A stretch of DNA of 64,000 bases from the NCBI GenBank assembly GCA_036874045.1, contig CM072343.1:9444001-9508000 (forward strand), read 5' to 3'. Below are positions 32,208-43,963 of this stretch, piece after piece (within the stretch, counting starts at the first letter, position 1; each line of letters starts with the position of its first letter). Source of the stretch: Cymodocea nodosa (lineage: Eukaryota; Streptophyta; Magnoliopsida; Alismatales; Cymodoceaceae). A model generated the notes under the pieces. The model made no database searches, was not told where the DNA came from, and worked only from the letters and a program-made list of their open reading frames with translations. The translations under genes and the position numbers were made by a program.

Positions 32208-35200
32208 TAAAGCTAAACCAAACACTTGCGGTCTGCACTCACGACCTTTGCTTGCGACAAGCGTCCGTGATTGGAGTTCTTTTGTCCGACGCTTGCGATC
32301 TTGAATCTTGTCAACGTGCACTTGTCATCTATCGTTTCCACATTGGTGAAATGAGTAGTAAGAATTCCTATCATAACTTTTGAAGTTTGTTGTTGTGATT
32401 CTGTGAAATTCTTTTTCAGCTTTTTCAAATAGACCAAGGGTGGCCAGTTCTTTGGAATTCCTTGGTATCTTTTGGGAATTCCTTTTGTTTCTTGAGGCAA
32501 TACATGTGATCTTGGCTCATCTTTGTTTTCTTGGGATTCTTTGCGAGTGATCTTTTTAATTCGGTAGCTGCATTTGTTGGTTAGGATATTTTGAATGAAA
32601 GATTCATCTGTAGCTTTGGGATAGCAAATTTGGTGCTTGTTTGTTGTCTAAATTCTTTGTTATTTGCTTGCTGTATTTGTGTTGTTCTATTATCATGGAA
32701 TCTTCAACCTTGAAAGTTGAGAAGTTCAATGGTAAGAACAACTTTAGCTTGTGGCAGATTAAGATGAAAGCACTTTTGAAACAGCAAGGTATTTGGGCTC
32801 CCTTAAATGTGGAGACAACCCTAGATAAGAAGTCTATCGAATTTGAACAGCAAGAGGAGAAGGCACATTCGACTATTCTGCTAAGTTTATCAAATGAGAT
32901 AATCATTAAGGTAGTAGATGAAAATACAGCTTTGGGTCTTCTGTATATGACTAAGTCTCTCACGAATAAGCTGTTGTTGAAGCAAAGGCTGTTCTCTCTC
33001 AGAATGAAGGAAGGTACACCATTGGAGCAACATTTGGATCAGCTCAACACCATTCTCATGGAGCTGAGGAACATTGGTGTTACTGTGGAAGATGAGGATG
33101 CTGCTCTCATCTTACTGGTATCTCTCCCTCTCTCCTTTGAGAATTTTATGCAATCTTTTGTGGTTGGCAAAGATACTATTACCTTGGAGGAGGTAAGATC
33201 GAGTATTCATTCTAGAGAATTGAGACATTTGGCTACTCATGGTAGCAATGATGCTAGCAAATCAGGTTGGACAGTGCATCATTTAGAGTCTAGAGGATGG
33301 CAGAGTAGAAGAGACAACAGACGTAGAGGCAGAAGTAAGTCTAGAGGTAGAATTTCCAAGGACACTTGCAATTATTGCAAGGAAAATGGGCATTGGAAGG
33401 TGAATTGCCCTAAATTGAAGACTAAGGGAAATGCAACAGTCGCTGAAAATGGAGACTCAAGATCTGACTGTGATTTCTCCCTTACTGTTTGTTGTAGTGC
33501 CTACTCCGATCAGAGTTGGATTATGGATTCTAGTGCATCACATCATATGACTCCTAATAGAGAATATTTCCATACATATGAGGAGGTAGATGGTGGATAG
33601 GTCACTTTAGCAGATAATGATGTTTGTGACAGAGTAGGTATTGAATCTGTCAGATTCAGGATGCATGATGGGACAGTCAAAGTCTTGGAGGATGTTTGGC
33701 ATGTGCCAAGATTGGGCAAGAGCCTTATTTCATTGATGGCTCTTGATCAGAAAGGTTTCAGTTTTTCAAGTGGAGGAGGTAAACTCCTAGTTTTGAAAGG
33801 TTCCCTAGTAGTGATGAAGGGAATCAAGGATGGACCTTTATACATTCTTTAGGGAAAACCTATCATTGGATCAATAGCTACGACAATAAGTGATCAGCAG
33901 TCTATGTCAGCTATTTGGCATTCCAAGTTAGGACATTTGGGTCTAAAGGGAATGCAGAAGCTCAGCACACTTGGTAGGTTAGATGGTCATATCTTTACAG
34001 ATATTGATTTATGCAAGCATTGCATCTATGGGAAACAGAAACGTGTTTCTTTTGGAAGAGCAGAACATTCTACAAAGGGGAAGTTGGATTATGTCCATGC
34101 AGATTGTTGGGGACCATCTCAACAACCCTCCTTAACAAGTTCTAAGTATTTTCTTTCCATTGTTGATGACTTTAGTCATATGACTTGGGTTTTCGTTATG
34201 AAGCACAAGAGTGAGGCCTTCAAGAACTTTAAATTGTGGAAAGCTATTGTTGAAAACCAAGTAGGGAGGAAAGCAAAATACTTAAGAATAGTTAATGGAT
34301 TAGAATTTTGCTCAAATGAATTTGATATTTTTTGTAGAGATGTAGGCATAACTAGGCATTATACTGTCAAGGGAACTCCACAACAGAATGGAGTTGCAGA
34401 ACGTCTTAATAGGACGTTGTTGGAGAGAGCTAGATGTATGCTCTCACATGTTGGGTTGGAAAAATATTTTTGGGCTAAAGCTGTTAACACAGTCTCCTAT
34501 TTGGTGAACAAATCGCCATCTAATGCAATTGGCGACAAGATCCCTTATGAAGTATGGATGGATAAAGCGGCGAACTACTCCAAATTGAAAGTATTTGGAT
34601 ATCCTACTTATTACTATGTGAATCATGGTGAATTGGAGTCGCATGCCAAGGAAGGCATCTTTGTGGGATATGGAATGGGAGTAAAAGGGTATAGAATATA
34701 TGATAAAGAAATAAGAAAGGTCATTCATAGCAGAGATGTTACCTTTGATGAGATTTCTTTGATGCATGAGAAAGAAAAGCCAACAGTTTTGGATCCACCT
34801 AGTACTCTTGAGTAGGTGGAGCTTGATTTGAATCAACCATTGATTTCTGATTAGTCTGTTCCTGTTGATACCGATCAACGTTTGATTTTAGAAGATGGTC
34901 GTGGAGATGAGTTTGTTGAGGACACGCGTCCAAAGTTTGTTGCCAGAGATCGTCCAAGGAGGGATGTTCACCCTCCACAAAGGTATGGCTACAACAATAT
35001 GGTCACTTTTGCCCTACAGGTAGCTAGTGAGGTGGAGGATGCTGATCCACCTAGTTTTGATGCTGCCATTAGCGGATCAAAAGTCGTACATTGGATGGGA
35101 GCTATGCAAGAAGAACTACAATCTTTGTATAAGAATAGGACTTGGGAGTTGGTAAAACATTCCAATGACAGGAATGTTGTTGGTTGCACATGGGTGTTCA

Positions 35201-36208
35201 AAAGGAAATCAGGAACATAGGGCAATCATGGAATTCAATACAAGGCAAGATTGGTAGCAAAAGGTTTTTCACAAAAGGAGGGTGTGGACTTCAATGAAGT
35301 TTTTGCACTAGTACTTAGACACACCTCCATTCGAATCCTTTTGGCAATTGTTGCAGTAAAGGATTTAGAACTTGAACAATTAGATGTGAAAATAGCTTTC
35401 TTGCATGGTGATTTAGATGAGGACATCTGGATGGAACAACCAATAGGTTTTGCAAAAAGAGGTAGATCAGACCTCGTTTGTAAGTTGTAGAAATCTTTGT
35501 ATGGGTTGAAATAGTCTCCCAAGCAGTGGTATAAAAGATTTGATTCTTTTATCATAGATATTGGTTTTGTTAGAAGTAGTTTTGATTCATGTGTCTATAT
35601 TAAACAAATTAAAGATGAATTTGTTTACTTGCTCTTGTATGTGGATGACATCTTGATTGCAACCAAAGATCTCAATGAAATACAGGTTTTGAAAGACACA
35701 TTGAAATCTGAATTTGCAATGAAGGATTTAGGACCAGCAGGTAAAATCCTTGGGATGGAGATTTATCGTGATAGGAACATTGGAAGATTATTTCTCCATC
35801 AACACAGTTATGTTCTGAAGATTCTAAGCAGGTTTGGCATGGCTTCAAGCAAGGCTATCGAAACGCCCTATGATAGGAACCTACGATTATCAATTGCTAT
35901 GGCACCTCAGACGTAATTAGAGAAGGAGTACATGAAGAAAATTTCATATTCACAGGCAGTTGGCAATCTCATGTATGTCATGGTTTGTACTCGCCTAGAT
36001 CTTGTTTACCCTCTTAGTGTTGTAAGCAGGTTTATGTCGAATCCAGGGAAGAGTCATTGGCAGGCCGTGAAGATGATCTTTAGGTACTTGAAGGGCACGT
36101 CTGATGTAGGACTGATTTATGGAGTTAAGCATAACTATAGTATGATTGGATATTCTGATTCAGATTTTGCAAGTGATGTTGATCAATGTAGATCCTTAAT
36201 AGGATATT
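32208..36208 (+). mobile_element. Tork-like Ty1/copia element C2, truncated at both ends
   Basis: Contains a partial leader (32208-32694) starting inside the GC-rich repeat block of this family, then the polyprotein. No LTR or PBS remains. The right end is cut inside RNase H by the LTR of C3. Close relative of C1. Confidence 0.82.
32695..36208 (+). pseudogene. Copia gag-pol polyprotein of C2 (decayed)
   Basis: ATG 32695: MESSTLKVEKFNGKNNFSLW. Gag to about 33330, with an intact zinc knuckle CNYCKENGHWKVNC at 33365-33408. Protease motif DSSASHHMT (Gly to Ser) near 33526. Integrase HSKLGHLG...CKHCIYGKQ and DFSHMTWVF, with the second catalytic region reading IVNGLEF instead of IDNG, then TPQQNGVAERLNR. 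RT has [13 protein letters not shown] and LLYVDDILIA at 35629. RNase H has DSDFASDVDQ. Internal stops are nearly all TAG (for example 33598, 33850, 34813, 34852, 35218, 35488, 35509) with one TAA at 35914; most replace Gln in the C1 or C4 homologue. Long stretches stay in frame. Confidence 0.9.
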
Positions 36209-37511
36209 TGATAATGCAAAAATCAATGTGAGGAATCAAATTGTATTCCTCAGGCTTAGCAATCAGCAAGAGAGCAGAAGTTGATATAGACAATTCAAAG
36301 TGTGCTGCAAGTGATAAAAAGGATTTCGGAAGGTTACCAGGCTTAACTATTTGGAAGAGAAATATTTTTGGTGAGTTAATTGTCTAAGTATCCGAAAGGT
36401 AGTATAAAGCAGTAGCAACACTATCGAATAGTTAGAAGATTAAGTATTCGAAAGTAGAAGGCTTTCGGAGAGTTAGAAAGATGGACGTAAGAATAATCAG
36501 AAAGTTACTGTAGCTAACTATCTGAAATTTAAGTCATTAAATTTCCCACGTGCAGAAATCCAAACAGAAGCTTAAAAGAAGAATCGAAAAGTTACTGAAG
36601 CTAACTATCCAAAATTTGAAGAGTTTCAGTGAGTTACAGGTATAACCATCCGAAACTTAAGTTAGTCTATTATGCACATGTTGAATTAAATAAAGCAGTC
36701 ATAAACTTAACGAAGGATTTCGGAGGGTTACTGTAGCTAACTATCCGATAGTTAAATAACAGTTCGGTAACTTATAGCTACAAGTATCTGATTGAATGAT
36801 AGCTCTTTTGTACAATTTGAAATCCTACATGGCAGAAAGACTTAAGTGACTTTTGGGTAAGTTACAAGTATTTTTCAGAAAGTTACATGGCTAAGCCTTC
36901 GAAAAACCTAGAAAATCGGAAGGGTATCTTGAAATACCTCCCTGAACGGTAACTTACCATATTTGGGACTGAAATCTTACCAAGTATAGTAGAATACATC
37001 CGTTGGAAGAAAAATACGATTGTTACACATGTTTAGTATATATACAAGCAACAAACAACAGAATTAGATAGCTTTTTGCTCATACAAATATTTACACCAA
37101 GCTCAACAAAAAAAAGCCTTAGAGATCAAATCATTTTCAACATATACAGACTCAATTTTAGAAGCTCATCACGCACTCAACTTTGATACTTTCAAGCAAG
37201 TGTTTTACTGAAGTACACGGATCAAAAACTTTAGAGAAAGATTGGTTGGAGCTACGACTTGAAAGCTCAATCAGTTTAGTTGGTTCTTGCTTTAACCTTA
37301 AAGTAAGTGATTGTAAGTTTGTGAAAGTTTAGTGAAGCCCAAGTATCCCTTGGGGGTGGACTAGCCCCGTTAGTGGTGAACCACCTAAAAATCTTGTGTG
37401 TATTATCTTTATCGTGTGCTTGCTAATTCTCTATATCAATCAGCCATTAAATAGTTAAGAAACAAATTATTACCATTCACCCCCCATCTGGTAAGTCATA
37501 AGGTCCTAACA
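36209..37511 (+). repeat. 5' LTR of C3
   Basis: Ends ATAAGGTCCTAACA at 37511, three bases before the PBS; the start TG at about 36209 is inferred from where the C2 RNase H frame stops. About 1.3 kb. Region 36330-36900 is dense in TTTCGG(A/G)(G/A)(A/G)GTTA and TAACTATCCGAA motifs. An ATTCACCCCCCATCTGG stretch near the end matches the other Sirevirus-like LTR ends. Confidence 0.72.
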
Positions 37512-37513
37512 AT

Positions 37514-37525
37514 TGGTATCAGAGC
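37514..37525 (+). promoter_or_regulatory. Primer binding site of C3 (initiator tRNA-Met)
   Basis: TGGTATCAGAGC, a perfect 12-base complement to the 3' end of plant initiator tRNA-Met, just after the LTR. Confidence 0.95.
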
Positions 37526-37563
37526 AAGGTTGATCTCGTTAATAGATTTAACCATCTGAGATC

Positions 37564-39181
37564 ATGGCTTTTCACACTGTAGAGGATCAGAATATCCATC
37601 GACCTCCCCTATTTGATGGTAGCAATTATAGCTATTGGAAAAATAGGATGGAGTGTTTTCTCAAGAGTACTGATGTAAAACTCTAGAGAATGGTTGTACA
37701 TGGTACACCACTTCAATCAGTCATGAAAGTGACTGGCTAAGGAGGATGAAAGAATCATCCAAATGGATGCTCGTGGGCTAAACTCAATCTTCTATGCACT
37801 AACTGGTGAATAGTATAACAAAATATCTGCCTGTAAATCTTCTCATGAGGCTTGGAAAACTCTTCAAATCACATATGAAGAAACTAGCAAGTAAAAGATA
37901 CAAAGATCAACATTTTGTTAAGAAAATAAGAACTATTCAAAATGCTTGATAAAGAAAGTATTACTGAAATATTTTCTAGATTCACAGAAATTATAAATGA
38001 ACTGAGAGGTCTTGGAAGGGACTTTTCTAATTATGAACAGGTACAAAAGATCATTAGAAGCCTAACAGTTGAATGGAAGAAGAAATCTACTTCCATACAA
38101 GACTCAAAAGATTTAAACAACTATTCAGTTAAAGACTTGTTGGGAAATCTTCTTACTCATGAAGTCCAAATGAAGGAATGGAAAGAAGGAGTCACTGAAA
38201 GAAAGGCTAAGAAAAAGAAAGAACTAGCATTTCCTTCAATAGAAGACCAACCAAGCTCGGATGAGGATGAAGTTTTACTGCTGGCTAGAAATTTCAAAAA
38301 AATGATGAGATATGGAGGCAAAGCCAGCTCCTTAAGACTGAAGTCCCTACATGCTACAAGTGCAAAAAACTAGGACACATTCAACTTTACTGTCCTTTCA
38401 ACAAGAGGAGGACAAACAAAAATGGAAGAGGAAGAATAAGAAGAAAATGGCCTTGAAAGCCACATGGGATGAAAGTAGTTCATCTAGTAGTTCATCAAAC
38501 TTAGAGGAAGAGGCATCTGCAAACGTGTGCTTTACTGTACAAGAGGTATGTCCCACATTTCCTAATTGCTTAGAAAAGGAAAATGATGATTTAGATGTAG
38601 ATAGTCTTCTTTGTACAGTAGATAAGTTATATGTAAAATGTAAAAATTATAAGAAAGAATTAAAGAGCTTAAAATTTTATCTAGAAGATGTCTTTGCTGA
38701 ATTAGAAAAAGCCCTAGTGGATAATAGGGAATTAAAAACTAAAATGAATAGCTACAGTTGTAAAAATTTTGATCTGAAAGAAGAAAATAAAAATTTATTA
38801 TCTGAAATTACTAATTTGAAGAATATTATATATAAATCTACCAAAGGTGAAAACCGTTTAAATAAAATCATAGGATCCCAAAGAACAGGAACAAATAAAT
38901 TTGGCCTAGGGTATGCTATACCATAGAAAATTTCTTACTATGGTGGAAAGATTAGATCTTATAGAGAGGGGACAACTATGTTTGTCATTAAGAGGAGATC
39001 TACTTCTATATGGCTACTAAAAGGCAACAGGTTCAATATAAAAAAGACTAACATTGATGTACCCAAGAAAATATGGGTACCAAAAGTCTTAATTTCAACA
39101 TGATTTGCAGGACTACATGAATAAGGAAGCTAAAACGTCTAAGTGGATTATTGACAGTGGATGCTCAAAGCATATGACAAG
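37564..39181 (+). pseudogene. Gag and start of protease, C3
   Basis: ATG 37564 (MAFHTVEDQNIHRPPLFDGS, YSYWKNRMECFLKS) is the Sirevirus/Ale-type gag start. An intact zinc knuckle CYKCKKLGHIQLYC is encoded at about 38351-38392, in a +1 frame relative to 37942-38373. A long Lys/Glu-rich coiled-coil region follows (38450-38920), ending in the conserved KKIWVPK. The protease begins SKWIIDSGCSKHMT in a frame offset by +1 from KKIWVPK, and is cut at 39181 by the C4 LTR. Several TAG codons occur near the start (37684, 37738). Confidence 0.82.
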
Positions 39182-39554
39182 TGTTGTGCGGAAAGATCAA
39201 ACAAACATGGAGCATCTAGGGGTGTCGTGGAGAAGAGATCAACGTGGAAGAGAGGATTACGAGTGGAGAATTCGAAGAAAAACAAATTTACGTGGTTCCC
39301 CAACATAGGTACGTCCACGGGTGATCAATCTATCGTGCTTCCTTGCTGTATGGTTGCTGGTACAAAGAAGGAGGAGAACGAAATCAAGGGATGGTTTGGC
39401 ATGGCATCCCTTGGATGTGGATGACCCCTTACATATATAGGGGCAACAGTTGGTGATACCCAAAAGACAAGTTTGCCCATATACAAATTATCAAAGAAAT
39501 ACAACCATATACAATGACACATACATATATTTGATGGAAGACACACGCATCACA
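39182..39554 (-). repeat. 3' LTR of C4
   Basis: Plus-strand edges TGTTGTGCGG and ACGCATCACA, 373 bp. On the minus strand a CTATATATG box lies at about 39441-39433. The internal ACGTGGTTCCCCAAC and GGTACGTCCA match the C1 LTR. Confidence 0.85.
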
Positions 39555-39568
39555 AATCTCCACCTTGT
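39555..39568 (-). promoter_or_regulatory. Polypurine tract of C4
   Basis: On the minus strand ACAAGGTGGAGATT precedes the LTR start TGTGATGCG; AAGGTGGAGATT is the usual Tork-type form. Confidence 0.85.
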
Positions 39569-39622
39569 CTTTCATCAATCTTCACCACGAACAAATGATA
39601 GATCACCAAGACCTAGCATAGG

Positions 39623-42600
39623 TCAGCAGCAGCAATAGACATTGAGTAAGTCCAAGCAATGCTTGAACTTGCTTTCAACAACGCCCTTTGTAAACATATT
39701 AGCCGAATTGTCCTTTGTGTTGACCTTCATAATCTTTATCCTGTCTTCATTCCTGAGGAAGTGATACTTAACATCAATATGTTTAGTTCTATCATGAAAG
39801 ACATTATCTTTGGAGAGACAAATAGCACTAAGACTATCACAGAAGATATCAGCTTTATCAATTCGCCAACCAAAGCCTCCAAGTAAGCCTTTCAGCCAAA
39901 TCCCTTCCTTTGCAGCTTCTGTCATAGCCACATATTCAGCCTCAGTTGTGGACAGAGATACCGTAGGCTGAAGAGTTGATTTCCAACTCACAATAGAACC
40001 TGCAAATGTAAAGACAACCGGATAATGATCTTCTTTTGTCAACATCACTTGCATAGTCTGAGTTTGTATAACCAACCATAGTACAACCCTGATCTACTGC
40101 ATGCATCAAGCCAACGCCTGGAGTTCCTTTCAAATATCTAAATATCCTTTTAACTGCTTTCCAATGTTCCCTGCCTAGATTGGACATGAACCTGCTAACA
40201 ACACTCAAAGGATATGCCAAATCAGGCCTAGTGCATACCATAGCATACATAAGACTTCCAACTACCTAAGCATAAGGAACTCGTTGCATATCAAGCTTTT
40301 CAGAATCAGTTTGTGGATACATCGCAGATGACAATTTGGCATTTCTGTCATAAGGCGTGCTAATGGCTTTGCATGAAGCCATACCAAATCTACTAAGGAT
40401 CTTTTCAATATACTTCTGTTGATTCAAAAACAGCTTACCAGAATTTCTTTCACGCCTAATCTCCATTCCAAGAATTCTGCCAGTTGGACCAAGATCCTTC
40501 ATATCAAATTTTGATTTTAATGTGTCCTTCAACTCTTGTATCACTTCAATATTCTTCGCAGCTATAAGAATATCATCAACATACAATAACAAATAAACAT
40601 GTGTATTCTTATCAAGAGTTTTAACATATACACATGAATCATAGTTGTTGCGTCTAAAACCAACTTTAACTATAAAGGTATCAAACCTCTTGTACTATTG
40701 GCATGGTGACTATTTAAGTCCATACAAGGACTTCTTTAATTTGCACACCCAATCAGATTTGCCTTTCACCACAAACCCTGTTGGTTGTTCCATCCAAATA
40801 TCTTCTTCTAACTCACCATGCAAGAAGTCGTCTTTACATTTAGTTGTTCCAATTCTAAATTCTGTGCTGCAGCAATGGATAACAAAATTCTAATAGATGT
40901 ATGATGCACAACAGGAGCAAATACTTCATTGAAGTCAACTCCTTCTCGCTGTGAATAACCTTTGGTGACTAATCTTGCCTTATGCTGCACACCTACGTTG
41001 CCTTGAGTCCCAATCTTCTTCTTATAGACCCATTTGCAACCAACAATATTTGTGTTCTTTGAACGTTTTACCAGTTCCCAAGTCTTGTTCTTATGGAGAG
41101 ATTGGAGTTCCTCCTCCATAGTAGACATCCAAAGACCAGCTTCTGAATCTTTCATTGCAGCTTCATATGTAGGTGGATCAACAGAATCCTCCACCTCAAC
41201 TGCTACCTGTAAGGCAAAAGCAACCAAATTGTCATAGCCATATGTAATAGGAGGTCTAACGTCTCTTCTAGGACGATCTTTGCCAATGGTTCTTGGTGGT
41301 GGTTGCTCCACCTCTTCCTCCTCAATTTCATTTTCTCGAGTTTCAGGTGAAGTTTCTCAACTTTCAACTTGATTAGTGATAGGCGGTTGCTGTGCGTCAT
41401 CTATCTCCATCTGTTCAGGAAGGGTGTGCTCAACTTCTAGTGTTTCACCTGCTAGTCTATCTGTTGCCTGCAAAAGAGAATTCTCATCAAAAGTAACATC
41501 ATGACTATATATTACTTTGTGAGACTCAATATCATATATCCTGTATCCCTTTACACCAATACCATAGCCCACAAATATGACTTTCTTAGCACGTGGTTCC
41601 ATCTTGCCATTATTCACATGATAATAAGCTGGACACCCAAAAACTCTGAGCTTTGAATAACTAGCAGATCTTTTCAGCCATACCTCAAGAGGTATCTTCC
41701 CATCTAAGGCACTAGAAGGGGACCTGTTCACCAAATAGGAAGTTGTGTTAACAGCCTCTGCCCAAAACTTCTTGCTCAAACTTGCATGAGACAGCATACA
41801 ACGTGCCTTTTCTAGGAGTGTTCTGTTCAATCTTTTAGCCACTCCATTTTACTGAGGGGTATACCTGGCAGTGTTATGCCGTGTAATGCCTTCATCTTAC
41901 AAAAGTTATCAAATTCTTGAGAACAAAACTCAAGACCATTATCAGTTCTAAGATATTTTACCTTTCTATCTGTTTGGTTTTCTACCTGCTTCTTCCAATG
42001 CTTGAAGCAAGAAAAAGCTTCACTTTTGTGTGTCAAAAAGAAAACCTAGTTCATCCTTGAATGACAGTCAATGATAGAAAGAAAATATTTGGAACCTGCA
42101 ATAGAAGGCTGATGTGAAGGCCCCCAATAATTAGCATGAATATAATCAAGAACTCCCTTGGAGCTGTGCTGACTGCGTGCAAATGACACTCTTTTCTGTT
42201 TGCCAAAGACACAATGCTTGCACATGTTAATACAAGCAACCTTGTGCCCATCAAACTTGCCCAGACTACTCAGTTTCTGCATTTCTTTCTGCCCCAAATT
42301 ACCCATCCTTGAGTGCCACATGACAGAAAAATCCTGCTGACCAGATATAGTTGATGTAGCTACGCCAACAATTGGAGTGCCCTGCAGAATGTATAAGGGA
42401 CCAGATTTGGTTCCCTTCATAACAACTAACAAGCCTTTTAGTATGCTGATCTTCCCCTCACCACCTGTATATCTATAACCCTTAGCATCAAGGGCCATCA
42501 GTGAGATCAAACTTTTGCCAAGCTTTGGGACGTGCCAAACATCCTCTAGAATTCTAACTATGCCATCATGTAGTTTAAATTTTATAGTGCCCACACCAAC

Positions 42601-43558
42601 TCTAGAACACACATCATCATTGGCCAAGGTCACTTGACCACCCTCTACTTGCTCGTAGGTGTCAAAATACTCCCTAGTAGGAGTCATATAATGTGAAGCT
42701 CCTGAGTCCATAATCCACTGATCATCAAAATAGGCACTACAACAAACTGTAAGAGAAAAGTCATCACCTAACGTAGAATTGGTTTCTGCCACAGCAGCCT
42801 TTCCTTTGTTTATAAGTTTGGGACAATGTGATTTCCAATGTCCTTTCTCCTTACAGTAATGGCAAGTATCCCTAGAGTACTTGCCCTTCGACTTGCTTCT
42901 ACTTCTATTCTTCCCTCCACCTTGTCTCTAGCTTCTTCCTCTGTTCTCTTGCTGTTGAGCTGAGAGGCCAACACCACTTGCCTCGTTTCTACCATGCACC
43001 ATGTGCCTAAGCTCCCTGGAATGAAGGTTGGACCTCACTTCCTCCAGTGTAATTGAATCTCTTCCAACTACACAGGACTGAACAAAGTTTTCATAACTCA
43101 ATGGGAGTGAACAAAGCAAGATAAGAGTTGCATCTTCATCTTCTATGATCACTCCAATATTCTTGAGTTCCATCAGAATAGCATTTAGCTGATCTAAATG
43201 CTGCTTAAGAGGTACACCTTATATCATCTTTAAAGAGAACAGTCTCTACTTTAACAACAATTTGTTTGTTAAAGACTTAGTCATATACAATGACTCAAGT
43301 TTCTGCCAAAGACCTAACGAGGTAGATTCATCAGCAACTTCTATTATAACTTCATTAGACAAACACAACAAGATGGTGGAGTGAGCTTTCTCCTCCTACA
43401 ATTCAAACTTTGGCGAATTTCTGTTCAGAGTAGTCTCCTTATTTAAAGGAGCCCAAATACCTTGTTGCTTTAGAAGTGCTTTCATCTTAATTTGCCATAA
43501 GCTGAAGCTATTCTTACCATCAAACTTTTCTATCTTCAACCCTGAAGTATTAATGTTT
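39623..43558 (-). pseudogene. Copia gag-pol polyprotein of C4 (decayed)
   Basis: Begins near 43558 with TSGLKIEKFDGKNSFSLWQI; the expected ATG is not found in the remaining bases. Intact zinc knuckle CHYCKEKGHWKSHC at about 42868-42828. Protease DSGASHYMT, integrase HSRMGNLGQ (His to Asn in the finger), CKHCVFGKQ and NGLEF. RT has QLNVKT, LLYVDDILIAAK (40592) and the MKDLGPTGRILGMEI block. RNase H has TTEAEYVAM, and the C-terminus DNSANMFTKGV ends at TGA 39623. Frames change several times (41842/41827, 42995/42928). It keeps the full order gag-PR-INT-RT-RH. Confidence 0.9.
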
Positions 43559-43624
43559 TCAATAGTTACATTTACATACAGTCAAATATTTTTCAATACA
43601 AATATAAGTAGACAAACAATACAT

Positions 43625-43963
43625 TTAGTCATTTTTCCTAAGTTCATCTACTTCCTTCTGAAGCTTTTCTAGTTGTTGCTCTAATTGATTTATTTGTTCA
43701 ATAGCTCCTATTATGTCTCTAGAATGTCTAGATACCTCAACAGCTACAACATTATAATTTCTGTACTCCTTCACTAAAATGGATCTAGATCTTATCCTTT
43801 TAGAAGTCCATCTCGTGAAGTCAATACTGTCCACCATCAGTAGTGGAATCAGATCTCCATAAAATAGTTTCTTCTTTAATGCTCTCAACTTGGAGATAAA
43901 AACTTTGTACTAATTAATTTGAATTCTGTTCACAACTGCATATGTGGCCCATTTAACAAACTA
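43625..43963 (-). pseudogene. C-terminal part of the G3 aORF
   Basis: Encodes KKLFYGDLIPLLMVDSIDF, SKRIRSRSI and a coiled coil INQLEQQLEKLQKEVDEL, matching the end of the G1 aORF (13909-14214). It continues at 56200 on the other side of C5. Confidence 0.82.

Larger units (their letters stand above)
36209..39181 (+). mobile_element. Sirevirus-like Ty1/copia element C3, 5' part
   Basis: Holds a 5' LTR, PBS, gag and the first residues of protease, then is interrupted by C4 at 39182. The remainder of C3 is not in the window. The LTR carries the same ACTTAAGT / TAACTATCCGAA motif set as C5. Confidence 0.78.
39182..43558 (-). mobile_element. Tork-like Ty1/copia element C4, minus strand
   Basis: 3' LTR (39182-39554), polypurine tract, and full-length polyprotein to 43558. 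The 5' leader, PBS and 5' LTR are missing: at 43559 the sequence switches to the G3 aORF end. It inserted in the protease codons of C3 (GCSKHMT). The left flank is ACAAG; its partner is lost. Confidence 0.85.
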